Positions 42,328-51,727 are shown, numbered from the stretch's first letter. The stretch: 64,000 nucleotides of DNA from Flammeovirga aprica JL-4 (GCF_012844305.1 NZ_JABANE010000005.1:62001-126000), one strand, 5' to 3'. Notes: generated by a model from the sequence alone, not told the origin. Numbers and translations are program-made.

Positions 42328-43947
42328 ATGAAATCTCTTATCAAAGTATCTTATATATTTTTAGCTTCTGTAATGGTCGGTTGTACAGACCTGAAAGAAG
42401 AAATTCTGGATGAAACGCTGAACAAAGATCTTATTACATCAAGTGAAGCAGCAGAAAGTGTTACAGCTGCAGCTTATGCTCGTTTACGTTCCACTTTTAC
42501 GCACAATGCCAAAGTATTTGGTCTACAAGAAATCACAACAGATGAAGCCATCTGCCCCACAAGAGGAACAGACTGGGATGACAATGGTCTTTACAGAGAA
42601 TTGCATACTCACTCATGGACAGCCAATAATGGAGCTATCCGTAATACTTGGAATGAACTAAACCAAGGTGTGGCAAAGTCGATGATTGCAATAAAAACAA
42701 TGCAAGATATGGAGGGCAATTTTGATCAAAAAATTGCTGAAACTACGGTCTTAAAAGCATTTTATATGATGCATTTATTGGATTTATATGGTCAGGTGCC
42801 AACAAGAGATGTTGAAACTTTGAAGTTCAATGAAGACCCTTTGGTGTTGAAAGGTGAAGAAGCAGTTCAATATATAGAGGAAGACCTATTGAGTACTATC
42901 GATCATTTAGGAACAAAAGAAGAAGTAGGCAGTTCAAGAATCACAAAAGAAGTGGCTCAAGCTTTATTATCACGTTTATATCTCAATATAGCTGTATATA
43001 CTGATCCGTATGCTCCTTCTTACAAATTCAAATCTGAAGATTTAACGAAAGTAATTCAACATTCAACAGAAGTAATTAACTCTTCAAGCTATCAATTAGA
43101 AACTGCTGATTACTTCTCTATTTTCGATACGGATAATCATGGACATAGCGAAATGATTTTTGCTGTGGATCAGCGTTTGGAATACAACTTAGGAGACAAC
43201 CGTTTTGCTGTAGTAAGTTTAGCAAGGTCACAAAAGCCAACACCAACTAGAAGAGGGTGGAATGGATATGCAACATTGCCTGAATTTGTAGATACTTGGG
43301 ATGTAACAGATCCTCGATTCTCAAAAGTGAACTTCGCACAAGAAGAGGGTACTTTAGCTCCAGAGCTCTACGAGTTGAATAGAGGTTTTATGTCGGGACA
43401 ACAGTATGGCCCTGTATTAAATGAGGATCAAAGTGATTTTGAAAAAGATACATCCGGTCAATTAATCATTACAGCACTGATGAATGATAGAGACGGACTA
43501 CCAACAGATTTTACAAAAGAAGTAAAACTATTTGATAATCAATCTTCAGGGATTCGTGTAGCAAAATATCAATTTGATATCAATGGTTCCTCAAATAGTC
43601 GTGGTCAAGTAGATATTCCATTGATAAGACTAGGAGATGTTTACTTGATGAGAGCTGAAGCAAAATTCAGAAATAATGATGTGTCAGGTGCACTTTCTGA
43701 TATCAATACTTTAAGAACAGCAAGGGGAGCCAAACCATTAACTTCTCTAACTGAAGAAGCACTTTTTAATGAAAGAGGTTTTGAGCTGTATTGGGAAATG
43801 CAGAGAAGAACAGATATGATTCGTTTTGGGAAGTTTGAGGATAAGTGGACTGAAAAAAGCAGTTCAGATCCTAATAAAAGGGTTTTCCCTCTTCCTCAAA
43901 CGGCATTAGATGCCAATCTTAATTTAGTACAAAATCAAGGTTACTAA
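42328..43947 (+). CDS. SusD/RagB family outer-membrane lipoprotein
   Basis: The 539-residue protein is the surface lipoprotein partner of SusC. Its signal peptide ends with lipidation at Cys19 (SVMVGCTD). The N-terminal TPR-like region starts AAESVTAAAYARLRS, and the C-terminus has IPLIRLGDVYLMRAEAKF and NERGFELYWEMQRRTDMIRFGKF, hallmarks of SusD proteins. The start is taken at 42328, which gives a proper signal peptide; a longer frame would extend back into the susC end without one. It begins 13 bases after the susC stop. The substrate is not evident. Confidence 0.95.
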   Translation: MKSLIKVSYIFLASVMVGCTDLKEEILDETLNKDLITSSEAAESVTAAAYARLRSTFTHNAKVFGLQEITTDEAICPTRGTDWDDNGLYRELHTHSWTANNGAIRNTWNELNQGVAKSMIAIKTMQDMEGNFDQKIAETTVLKAFYMMHLLDLYGQVPTRDVETLKFNEDPLVLKGEEAVQYIEEDLLSTIDHLGTKEEVGSSRITKEVAQALLSRLYLNIAVYTDPYAPSYKFKSEDLTKVIQHSTEVINSSSYQLETADYFSIFDTDNHGHSEMIFAVDQRLEYNLGDNRFAVVSLARSQKPTPTRRGWNGYATLPEFVDTWDVTDPRFSKVNFAQEEGTLAPELYELNRGFMSGQQYGPVLNEDQSDFEKDTSGQLIITALMNDRDGLPTDFTKEVKLFDNQSSGIRVAKYQFDINGSSNSRGQVDIPLIRLGDVYLMRAEAKFRNNDVSGALSDINTLRTARGAKPLTSLTEEALFNERGFELYWEMQRRTDMIRFGKFEDKWTEKSSSDPNKRVFPLPQTALDANLNLVQNQGY

Positions 43948-44047
43948 ACTTTTTCTAATCAATTCATAGGGGTATTCTTGATGTCATTAAGAGATAAAAA
44001 AAAACAGCTATTGACGATGGCATTGAGTAATACTTCCTTTTCTTACT

Positions 44048-44977
44048 ATGAAATACGCTATCAACAGGCGCACTTTTTTAAGACTTTCAGCAACTACATT
44101 ATCTGCTGTTCCTTTTCTTAGTTTTAGCAATATTATTTCCGAAAAACCATTGTTGCAATTCGGGATGATGACGGACTCTCATTACGCTGACTGCCCTTCA
44201 AGAGGAATACGTTTTTTTCAAGAGTCAAAAGCAAAAATGAAAGAGTGTGTTGACTTAATGAATCAACGAAAGGTAGATTTTATGATTCATTTGGGTGATT
44301 TGAAAGACGAATCCAAACCTGCTATTGAATCTGAAACGCTTCAATATTTGAAAGACATTGAAAGTGTTTATGCTGCATTTTCGGGTCCGAGATTCCACGC
44401 TATCGGCAATCACGATTTGGACAGTATAAGCAAAAAACAATTCCTTGATCATATTGAAAATACAGGAATCCCAAAGGATAAAAGTTATTACTCTTTTGAT
44501 CAAAATGGTTGTCACTTCGTTGTTTTGGATGCCAATTATCTCAAAGATGGAACAGATCATGGCAACAACAATTTTCATTGGGAAGACACACAGTTACCAC
44601 CTGAAGAGCTTCAATGGTTAAAGGAAGATCTTAATAAAACCACTTTTCCCACTTTCGTTTTTTTACATCATACGCTTTATGATGTGGGGGAAAAAGGAAA
44701 AAAATATCATGTTACCGATGCGGACCAAATCAGAAATATATTGGAAAAATCAGGTAAAGTGATGGCTGTTTTTCAAGGGCATTATCATCGAGAACAATAT
44801 CAAAAAATAAATGGTATTCATTACTATGTCCTTAAGGCGATGGTAGATTATTCAGGGAAAGAGAATAACAGTTATGCGATTGTGAAGCTGTATAAAAATG
44901 GCGTATTGGAGATAGAAGGATTTCGTAGAGCAATAAGTAAATCTTTACACTTCAATTTAATTAAAAATGAAAACTAG
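44048..44977 (+). CDS. Tat-exported metallophosphoesterase
   Basis: The 309-residue protein has a twin-arginine signal (NRRTFLRL at residues 6-13) and a calcineurin-like fold. The metal-binding motifs are MTDSHY (DxH), HLGDLKDE (GD), GNHDLD (GNHD), FLHHTLYD and GHYHREQ, so the dinuclear site is complete. It should cleave phosphomonoesters or phosphodiesters in the periplasm or outside the cell. It lies 100 bases after susD on the same strand and its stop overlaps the next start by 11 bases, which supports one operon with the uptake pair. Confidence 0.9.
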   Translation: MKYAINRRTFLRLSATTLSAVPFLSFSNIISEKPLLQFGMMTDSHYADCPSRGIRFFQESKAKMKECVDLMNQRKVDFMIHLGDLKDESKPAIESETLQYLKDIESVYAAFSGPRFHAIGNHDLDSISKKQFLDHIENTGIPKDKSYYSFDQNGCHFVVLDANYLKDGTDHGNNNFHWEDTQLPPEELQWLKEDLNKTTFPTFVFLHHTLYDVGEKGKKYHVTDADQIRNILEKSGKVMAVFQGHYHREQYQKINGIHYYVLKAMVDYSGKENNSYAIVKLYKNGVLEIEGFRRAISKSLHFNLIKNEN

Positions 44978-46217
44978 AAACTATTTTTTATGGATGTTAT
45001 TCCTATGTATGTTGCTTTTTTATGGTTGCAACAACAACAGCGAAATTCATCAAATGCAGACGGCTCATCTCCATCAAAACAAAGTAATTGTTGATGAAGG
45101 GAAAGCAATTGCAGACTTCTACTTTTACAGTGATCAGGTTGCTGTTTCCGAAGAAGGAGAGGTAAAAGGAAAAGGAGATGTTCTTTCGTTCAGAGTACAC
45201 AATTGGTCAGAAAGTATGTTGGGTCGTCAACTTAAAGTGGCGGAAATGGGGAATGTAATTTTGAGTAATTCCACAGGAGATTTAGAATCATTCATGGCAG
45301 GTTATTTATTGATTACTAAAAATGAAGATACTTATAATGTCACCTATTCAATCCAAAACCCTAATAAGAATTGGTCAGGGCAAGCAGAAATAACGTCTTG
45401 GATTAATAAAGCTTCAAGTAATCATAGAGCCATTAATACGGCATGTGGCACTTGCACAGACACGTATAATGAAGTACTCAATCCTTCTACAAGTTTGCAA
45501 GTAGCGGAGATGTTTGCACCCAGACTTTATTTTGATAAAGCAGCCAAAACCTTTCCGTCCACTGGTCAGAAAATTTTTGATATCTCAAAAAATAAAGATT
45601 GTGGACAGCAATTATCTCTCAGTTCAGGAATTGACAAATCAGGAAGTATTGCTGAAGCTGAAACTTACTTTCAAATCACCAACTGTCCAGAAGATGACCG
45701 CAGATTGTTTATCACTTATTGGTGGACTTACATTCGACAAGACAATTGCTTTTTCAATGCTGGAGGTCATGATTATGATTGGGAAAGAATTGTGGTGCAA
45801 GTCAACAAAGATACATGGACAGCCACAACGGTGACTTATTATCAGCATGCTGGTTGGTATACTCATAAGCTGACTCAAAATAGAGCAACTGTTTATATCG
45901 GCAAAATTGGTCATGGTGCTTATCATAATTCCGGAGGAAGTGGCGGATGCTGTTATTGGGCCGACTACAGAAACCCTGGACCACTTTGGGAAACATGGAA
46001 AAGCCCCATTAAGGAACTTCGCTGTGATGGTGAAAATTGGATGGCTTTTGATGGTAAATGGGGCAGCCCGGCTCAAGGACCGTTGTATAGAGATAGAAAT
46101 TACTGTGATCTTGACCCTTGTAAAGGATCTACAGTCTTAGGTTGTACAACAAGTGGTTGTGCTCGTAGTGAATATACTTCTACGAATTTGGGAGGCATTG
46201 ATTACGGTTTCAATTAA
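44967..46217 (+). CDS. Lipoprotein with a VPS62/NPP1-like domain
   Basis: The 416-residue protein is lipidated at Cys21 (LLFYGCNNN). After an immunoglobulin-like N-terminal part (about 25-145), the segment from about 165 on begins MFAPRLYFDK. It has the motif GGHDYDWERIVVQV near residue 265, like the HxxDWE of VPS62-type and NPP1-type proteins. Numerous cysteines (ACGTCTD, GGCCYW, CDLDPCKGS) should form disulfides in the periplasm or at the surface. The first start codon overlaps the phosphoesterase stop by 11 bases, so the two are translationally coupled. I infer that it helps bind or degrade the substrate of this locus, but no catalytic function is shown. Confidence 0.75.
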   Translation: MKTRNYFLWMLFLCMLLFYGCNNNSEIHQMQTAHLHQNKVIVDEGKAIADFYFYSDQVAVSEEGEVKGKGDVLSFRVHNWSESMLGRQLKVAEMGNVILSNSTGDLESFMAGYLLITKNEDTYNVTYSIQNPNKNWSGQAEITSWINKASSNHRAINTACGTCTDTYNEVLNPSTSLQVAEMFAPRLYFDKAAKTFPSTGQKIFDISKNKDCGQQLSLSSGIDKSGSIAEAETYFQITNCPEDDRRLFITYWWTYIRQDNCFFNAGGHDYDWERIVVQVNKDTWTATTVTYYQHAGWYTHKLTQNRATVYIGKIGHGAYHNSGGSGGCCYWADYRNPGPLWETWKSPIKELRCDGENWMAFDGKWGSPAQGPLYRDRNYCDLDPCKGSTVLGCTTSGCARSEYTSTNLGGIDYGFN

Positions 46218-46227
46218 ATAGAGAAAG

Positions 46228-46267
46228 CCAAGGGCCATGGATTTTTGGTGGCTCTTGGTGTTTTTTT
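46228..46267 (+). terminator. Terminator at the end of the FecIR-SusCD operon
   Basis: CCAAGGGCCA pairs with TGGCTCTTGG with one G-U pair over 11 bases and is followed by eight T residues. It closes the locus. Confidence 0.85.
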
Positions 46268-46406
46268 ACTTGCTGTTTGGAAGGACTATCAAATTAGAAT
46301 GTAAAGCACAAGAAATAAGAAAACGAGATGTTAACCTTTGTGTCATCTAGAGTGATTAAAATCTAAAAATTACCTACATTCGCTTTTCAAAAATTGAAAT
46401 AAGAAT

Positions 46407-47675
46407 ATGACCTACCAGGAAACTTTAGATTTTTTATACGCACAGCTTCCAATGTTCCAGAGAGAAGGGAAGTCTGCTTTTAAGAAAGATTTATCCAATA
46501 CCATTGCTTTATGCGAGGCGCTTGATCATCCTGAAAATGCATTCAAGTCCGTTCATGTTGCAGGAACAAACGGTAAAGGAAGTTCTTCACATATCCTTTC
46601 AGCTGTATTACAATCGGCAGGGTATAAAGTAGGTTTATATACATCTCCACACCTGAAGAGCTTTACAGAAAGGGTGAAAATTAATGGTCAGCCTATTGCT
46701 GAAGATAAAGTTGTGGAGTTTGTAGGTGGTATTAAAATGCATATCGAGGAGATTCAGCCTTCGTTTTTTGAATTGACTGTAGCGATGGCCTTTGATCATT
46801 TTAGAAATGAAAAAGTAGATATCGCCATTATTGAAGTAGGTTTGGGAGGAAGATTAGATTCTACAAATGTGATCAGTCCAGAAGTAAGTTTGATTACAAA
46901 TATCGGTATGGATCATATGGATATGCTGGGTAATACTTTGGAATTGATTGCTGGTGAAAAAGCTGGAATTATAAAAGCCGATACTCCAGTAGTGGTCAGC
47001 CAAAAGCAAGAGGAAACGACACCAGTATTCTTAGAAAAGTCTTCTCAAGAAAAAGCACCGATTACTTTTGCAGAGGAAGTATATCAATGGAATGCATCTA
47101 ACATTATGAAATCAAATCAGATTTTCTTAGAAGATGTAGTGTTAGAAGCCAAAGGAAATTATCAGAAACATAATGCATTGGGCGTGTTATCCATAATTGA
47201 TGCTTTAAACCAAAAAGGAGATTTCTTTATTTCTAAAGAAGCCATCAAAGAAGGGTTTAAAAACTTGAGTGCATTAAGTGGTTTGGAAGGACGCTGGCAA
47301 ACTTTGCAAACAGCTCCTCTGATGATCACAGACGTTGGTCATAATGAAGATGGATGGCGATTTGTATTGGATCAGATTTCAACATTAAAGTTCAACAAGC
47401 TTTGGATGGTTTTGGGTGTGGTCCAAGAAAAAGACTTACCTAATATGTTGAGTAAACTGCCTGTAGAGGCCTATTATTTCTATTGTAAGCCTAATGTGCC
47501 AAGAGGATTGGATGCATCAGTTTTAGGTGAAGAAGCGGAAAAAATTGGTTTAAAAGGAGAAGTAATTAGTGATGTAAATGAGGCTATTCAAGCGGCAAAA
47601 GAGAAGGCTTCAGAAGAAGATTTGATCTTTATTGGGGGTAGTACATTTGTGGTGGCAGAGATCGAAAACCTTTAA
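46407..47675 (+). CDS. folC: Folylpolyglutamate/dihydrofolate synthase
   Basis: The 422-residue Mur-ligase family enzyme adds glutamate to folates and probably also makes dihydrofolate from dihydropteroate. It shows the P-loop VAGTNGKGSSSHILSAVL, the TSPHLKSFTERVKING loop, EVGLGGRLDSTNVI and the C-terminal TDVGHNEDG, all typical of FolC. Length is normal. It is monocistronic and has no link in function to the upstream uptake locus. Confidence 0.93.
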   Translation: MTYQETLDFLYAQLPMFQREGKSAFKKDLSNTIALCEALDHPENAFKSVHVAGTNGKGSSSHILSAVLQSAGYKVGLYTSPHLKSFTERVKINGQPIAEDKVVEFVGGIKMHIEEIQPSFFELTVAMAFDHFRNEKVDIAIIEVGLGGRLDSTNVISPEVSLITNIGMDHMDMLGNTLELIAGEKAGIIKADTPVVVSQKQEETTPVFLEKSSQEKAPITFAEEVYQWNASNIMKSNQIFLEDVVLEAKGNYQKHNALGVLSIIDALNQKGDFFISKEAIKEGFKNLSALSGLEGRWQTLQTAPLMITDVGHNEDGWRFVLDQISTLKFNKLWMVLGVVQEKDLPNMLSKLPVEAYYFYCKPNVPRGLDASVLGEEAEKIGLKGEVISDVNEAIQAAKEKASEEDLIFIGGSTFVVAEIENL

Positions 47676-47758
47676 AGTTGCTTAAAGTAATAAACATCTT
47701 TTAACTTAATAGAGTGGCGTAATTAGAATTTTATCTAATACATTTGCTCTTGATATGC

Positions 47759-47790
47759 AAGAAATCAATTCCATAAAGGGTTGATTTCTT
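47759..47790 (+). terminator. Hairpin after folC
   Basis: AAGAAATCAA and TTGATTTCTT form a perfect 10-base stem over 12 bases. It may terminate folC, though the T-run is short. Confidence 0.5.
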
Positions 47791-47814
47791 TATGTTTAAC
47801 GAACTTTCTAGTTT

Positions 47815-48300
47815 ATGAAATGTAGAAAATTTTTCTACTTTATTATTGCCGTAACTGTATCAATTAGTTTTTATTCATGCGGTAGAACGGCAAATTCAAT
47901 GAACAAACACTCATTGTGTTATGAAAAAATTATCAAGAGTGACCCTGTTAGAAATGAGAACGGACAAATGATTTCTTTTATGGATTCCATGTTTCTTCAG
48001 TTAGATATCAACGGGAAGAACGTAAAAGGAACTTTTGAATGGATGCCTTCAAAAAGCAAGTACATAACAGGAACATTGAAAGGAAAAATTGAAGAGAATT
48101 TGATCAAAGCCATCTACACTTACCAAACTTCAGAAGGTTTAATGCAACAAGAAGAAAGGTATATCAAGTTGGAAGAAGATTCAGCTTACTTTAGGGTAGG
48201 AGGAAAGATGAGGCTCAAAGATGGAGTGTATGTTTACACTAATGATCAAGAGAATATGCAATTTGGAGCAGCAATACCTTTGAAGTATTGTGGACTTTAA
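47815..48300 (+). CDS. Small lipoprotein, unknown function
   Basis: The 161-residue protein has a signal peptide with lipidation at Cys22 (SISFYSCGR). The mature part is beta-rich, with repeated Lys/Gly strands such as GKNVKGTFEWMPSKSKYITGTLKGKIEEN, as in a lipocalin-like or META-like sandwich. I recognise no specific family. It lies between folC and the RhuM-Fic gene, with a terminator after it. Confidence 0.72.
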   Translation: MKCRKFFYFIIAVTVSISFYSCGRTANSMNKHSLCYEKIIKSDPVRNENGQMISFMDSMFLQLDINGKNVKGTFEWMPSKSKYITGTLKGKIEENLIKAIYTYQTSEGLMQQEERYIKLEEDSAYFRVGGKMRLKDGVYVYTNDQENMQFGAAIPLKYCGL

Positions 48301-48341
48301 AAAAATAATTTGATTAACATCAAAATTGTAGAAGAGATAAG

Positions 48342-48373
48342 AAAGGTCTTTCATTAATTTGGAAGGCCTTTTT
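48342..48373 (+). terminator. Terminator after the small lipoprotein gene
   Basis: AAAGGTCTTTC pairs with GGAAGGCCTTT through two G-U pairs and is followed by T residues. Confidence 0.7.
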
Positions 48374-48400
48374 CATTATTTCTCTTGATAGAGTTATTTT

Positions 48401-48432
48401 TTTGATACATAATACCGATCGTATTACTTTTA
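48401..48432 (+). promoter_or_regulatory. Promoter of the RhuM-Fic gene
   Basis: TTTG (48401-48404), 20 bases, then TACTTTTA (48425-48432), one base from the TAnnTTTG consensus. The leader would be about 35 bases. Confidence 0.5.
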
Positions 48433-48474
48433 TTCAGATTTTAGAATTGTAAACTATTGACAAATAAACGAAAC

Positions 48475-49473
48475 ATGAAAAGATCACCTGAAATAATTAT
48501 TTTCTCTTCTCAATCTGGAGTGACTGAATTTAAAGTTGTGCTAGACCATGAAGAGGATACAGTATGGGTTTCTGATCAGCAAATGATCGATCTTTTTGGT
48601 AAGGCAAGAAGAACTATTGGAGAACATATCCGAAATATCTATGAGGAAGGTGAATTAGAGAAAGAAGCAACATGGCGGGAATTCCGCCAAGTTCAACAGG
48701 AAGGTAATCGTCAGGTTTCAAGAAAGGTATCTTCATACAACCTAGATATGGTTATTTCGGTTGGTTTTAGAGTGAAATCAAAAGTAGGTATAGAGTTTCG
48801 TCAATGGGCATTACAGAAGCTAAAAGAATATTTATTGAATGGATACTCCCTAAATGAGCAATTACTTACCCAAAAAAGTGACCAAGTAGAAAGGTTACAG
48901 GAAGAAATAGTACTGCTGAATAAGAAACTATTGGAAAGTAAAAATGAGATCAAAACAGGCTTTCTGGGAATTATTACAAATTATGCTAGGTCCTTTGAAT
49001 TGCTAAGTAAATATGACAATGAGGAGCTTACTACTTCAGGTCTGAATGAAGACATTATTTATGTCATCAACTATGAAGAAGTAAAAAGAGCAATCAAGGC
49101 GTTGAAAGAAGATTTAATGGGGAAAGGAGAAGCAGGTGAACTGTTTGGAAATGAGAAAGATGATTCATTCCAAGGTTTATTAGGAAGTATCTCACAGACC
49201 GTTTTTGGTCAACTGGCTTATCCAAGTATAGAAGAGCAAGCAGCACAGTTGCTTTATTCAGTCATCAAAGGCCATGCTTTTAGTGATGGCAATAAACGCA
49301 TTGGATCATTTCTGTTTGTATGGTTTTTAGAACAAAATCAATTTCATCTTAAAATGGATGGCCAAAAGAAAATTACAGACAACACGCTTGTTGTATTAGC
49401 ATTGGCTGTAGCTCAGAGTTTACCAGAACAAAGAGAATTAATCATTAAACTAATTATCAATTTGATAAAGTAG
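48475..49473 (+). CDS. RhuM-type DNA-binding protein fused to a Fic/DOC domain
   Basis: The 332-residue protein has a RhuM-like N-terminal domain (about 10-125, with VWVSDQQMIDLFGKARRTIGEHI and GFRVKSKVGIEFRQWA) that contains a helix-turn-helix region. A coiled-coil linker (about 130-160) follows, then a C-terminal Fic/DOC domain. The Fic motif HAFSDGNKRIG is intact with catalytic His267, so AMP or another nucleotide could be transferred to a target protein. No antitoxin-like gene is adjacent and no clear inhibitory helix is seen. The start is the ATG at 48475; a TTG six codons upstream is less likely. It could be a toxin or a regulator. Confidence 0.82.
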   Translation: MKRSPEIIIFSSQSGVTEFKVVLDHEEDTVWVSDQQMIDLFGKARRTIGEHIRNIYEEGELEKEATWREFRQVQQEGNRQVSRKVSSYNLDMVISVGFRVKSKVGIEFRQWALQKLKEYLLNGYSLNEQLLTQKSDQVERLQEEIVLLNKKLLESKNEIKTGFLGIITNYARSFELLSKYDNEELTTSGLNEDIIYVINYEEVKRAIKALKEDLMGKGEAGELFGNEKDDSFQGLLGSISQTVFGQLAYPSIEEQAAQLLYSVIKGHAFSDGNKRIGSFLFVWFLEQNQFHLKMDGQKKITDNTLVVLALAVAQSLPEQRELIIKLIINLIK

Positions 49474-49484
49474 AATACCCCAAA

Positions 49485-49510
49485 AATCAAATCAATGACT
49501 TTTAGGGTAT
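49485..49510. terminator. Hairpin between convergent genes
   Basis: ATACCC and GGGTAT flank a loop that contains further AAAA/TTTT and CA/TG pairings. It lies between the RhuM-Fic and phosphatase stops. There is no good T-run, so termination is only probable. Confidence 0.5.
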
Positions 49511-49537
49511 AAGTATATTCAAAGTTAGAGTGTTTCT

Positions 49538-51280
49538 TTAGCTGAATGTTGAAGAATGTGCTACTGTTGTAGTGGTGTCTTCAGAGAAAACACCATTAAC
49601 GAAGTGCCACTCCGCATTTGCTGATGCATTGGAGAATGTAGCGAATACAAAGCCTCTTCTTGAAGCATCTGCATATTTTAAACCTTCTATAAGTGCAACA
49701 TTTGCCTGTTCAAAAGGAACAATTACGGAAGGATCACTACCAAAGATGCCTTCAAACCCAGGAGAAGAAACTGAAGCGGTGGCGAACTCTTCTCCTACTG
49801 TATTTCCTGAAGCATTGATTAAATTACTGTTCCAGGCATTGTGTGTATCTCCTGCAAGTGAAATTAAATTTTTTCCTTCAGCCGCACCATAAATGATTTC
49901 CCTTTCCGCAGGGTAGCCGTCCCAAGCATCAAGGTTATAAGGAAGTACGGTTTTCAATCGTGCAGTTTCCTCTGCCGTAACTGTAGGATCTCCCAAGGCA
50001 ATTCTTTCTTTGATAGTTAAAAGCTCAGTGACACTTTTTTGATATTGCAGTAATAACTCCATAGATGCTGAACCAGAAGCAGCAATAGCGGCTACAATCT
50101 GAAGTAGTTCTATGGGAATTGTGTAAGTACCCATTAATACCTGACTTCCTAATACTTGCCATTTTGCAGTACCTGATGCCAATTGACCAGCTAACCAACC
50201 TCTTTGTTCTGTGCCAAGAAGTGTCCTGTTTAAGTTACCCCAGTCTGCCAAAAACTTTACACTATCCAGTCCAGTTGCGGTAAAATAATCACTGTAATCC
50301 AATTGCTTTTCACGGCCAATAATACGCGTGTCCAACATGTGAAGGTCTACAATTCCACCAAAATCAAAACTGCGGTAAATTTTTGCATTGTCACTTACTC
50401 TTGCCGGCAGGTATTCATGCCACACTTGAAGAGCATAAGCTTTTCTAGTTTCATAGTCACCTTCCCCTTCATTGTGGTTTTCCGCACCATCTTTATACGC
50501 ATCATTTGTAATTTCATGATCATCCCAAACGCAGATAAAGGGTTTTGATTGATGAAGTTGTTGCAGTTGAGTGTCCTGTCTGTATTGACGATAACGGGTT
50601 CTATAATCTTCAATTGAAAGTATTTCCCCATCAGGTTTGTGGAAACGATCTAAAGAAGCAGTTTGCTCGTTGACTCCATAACCGTCGGCTCCATACTCAT
50701 AAATGTAGTCACCAAGATGAACTACAACATCTGCCTCTGACAGTGCCACAGCTCCATACACATTAAATAAGCCCGCTTGGTAATTGGCACATGATACTAC
50801 TGCCATTTTTACATCGCTTACTTCACCAGTTGCGGGAAGCGTTTTGGTCATGCCAATTGGAGATACTTTTCCTGTGAATGTACTTGAAAAGCGGTAATAG
50901 TAAGTCTTGTTAGATTGTAATCCACCGACATCAACATTAACAGTATAATCTGAAGCCGTATCAATTGTTACATTTTCATTGGCTATAATAGAGTTAAAGT
51001 CTTTGTCTGTTGCCACTTCAAGTTTTATTTCATTGGTTTGCTCATTTGTGGCAGGGGTGTACCTTGTCCATAAAATGACTTGTGATTGAGTGGGGTCAAA
51101 GCTAGCTACGCCTTCAAAGAAACCAAATTCTCCTTCAGGTGTGATATTGGGATCAATTTCTTCCAATAGATCATCATTTGTACAAGCTGAAAGTGGAAGA
51201 AGAGTAGTACCACTTGCTACGATAATTGAGTTCCGAATAAATTTACGGCGAGAAACCGCATTCATCACATTCTTTTTCAT
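49538..51280 (-). CDS. PhoD-type alkaline phosphatase, Tat-exported lipoprotein
   Basis: The 580-residue phosphatase has a twin-arginine motif (SRRKFIR at 10-16) and a lipobox-like LSAC at Cys33, so it is probably folded before export and then lipidated. An N-terminal fibronectin-like domain (about 50-145) precedes the metallophosphatase domain with VHLGDYIYEYG, WDDHEITND and SLAGDTHNAW. These are the metal ligands of PhoD, which uses Fe and Ca. PhoD cleaves phosphomonoesters or phosphodiesters outside the cell. No Pho box is recognisable, and it is convergent with the RhuM-Fic gene. Confidence 0.92.
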   Translation of the reverse strand: MKKNVMNAVSRRKFIRNSIIVASGTTLLPLSACTNDDLLEEIDPNITPEGEFGFFEGVASFDPTQSQVILWTRYTPATNEQTNEIKLEVATDKDFNSIIANENVTIDTASDYTVNVDVGGLQSNKTYYYRFSSTFTGKVSPIGMTKTLPATGEVSDVKMAVVSCANYQAGLFNVYGAVALSEADVVVHLGDYIYEYGADGYGVNEQTASLDRFHKPDGEILSIEDYRTRYRQYRQDTQLQQLHQSKPFICVWDDHEITNDAYKDGAENHNEGEGDYETRKAYALQVWHEYLPARVSDNAKIYRSFDFGGIVDLHMLDTRIIGREKQLDYSDYFTATGLDSVKFLADWGNLNRTLLGTEQRGWLAGQLASGTAKWQVLGSQVLMGTYTIPIELLQIVAAIAASGSASMELLLQYQKSVTELLTIKERIALGDPTVTAEETARLKTVLPYNLDAWDGYPAEREIIYGAAEGKNLISLAGDTHNAWNSNLINASGNTVGEEFATASVSSPGFEGIFGSDPSVIVPFEQANVALIEGLKYADASRRGFVFATFSNASANAEWHFVNGVFSEDTTTTVAHSSTFS

Positions 51281-51657
51281 TAATTGATGGGAAGTTGAGT
51301 GTTTGAGAGCATGTATGAAACATCTATTTTAGTAAAAATCCACCCTTTCAGAACATGAGTTTATTAATTTCATCAACTACAGAATCACTATTTTCTCTGA
51401 AATTAATTTCCTCACAACCTAAAATGGAAAATTTTTACTTTTGAAATATATATTCCATACATGCTTTAAGTTTTAGGCAAAATTATAAAGAGTAAATGAC
51501 CTCAAAGTGAATTGATTATTATTGAATGATTATTCATTTTATTTAATGTTATTAGAAGGTTAATAAACCTGTTTTCTCAAAATAGTTTACTAACAGTATG
51601 AGTATCATGTCTTTTGGAGAGCAGAAGAAAAAGTAGTAGAACAGCTATATTATTGGA
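51281..51657. other. AT-rich intergenic region without a gene
   Basis: No frame longer than about 15 codons has a plausible start. A second TACTTTTG at 51436-51443 resembles a -7 box without a -33 partner. A short palindrome, TGAATGATTATTCA, lies near 51524. Otherwise nothing is seen. Confidence 0.5.
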
Positions 51658-51688
51658 ATTGAAAATCACACAAATTTTTCTACTTTTG
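51658..51688 (+). promoter_or_regulatory. Promoter of the 83-residue protein gene
   Basis: ATTG (51658-51661), 19 bases, then TACTTTTG (51681-51688). One base deviates from TTTG in the -33 box. The start site would be about 33 bases before the ATG. Confidence 0.65.
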
Positions 51689-51727
51689 CACTAACATGTT
51701 ATTATTTAATCCTAGATAAAAATTACA

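Noticed and set aside
43981..44121. Short open frame spanning the susD-phosphoesterase gap
   Set aside because: It overlaps the start of the phosphoesterase in another frame and its sequence has no structure or family.
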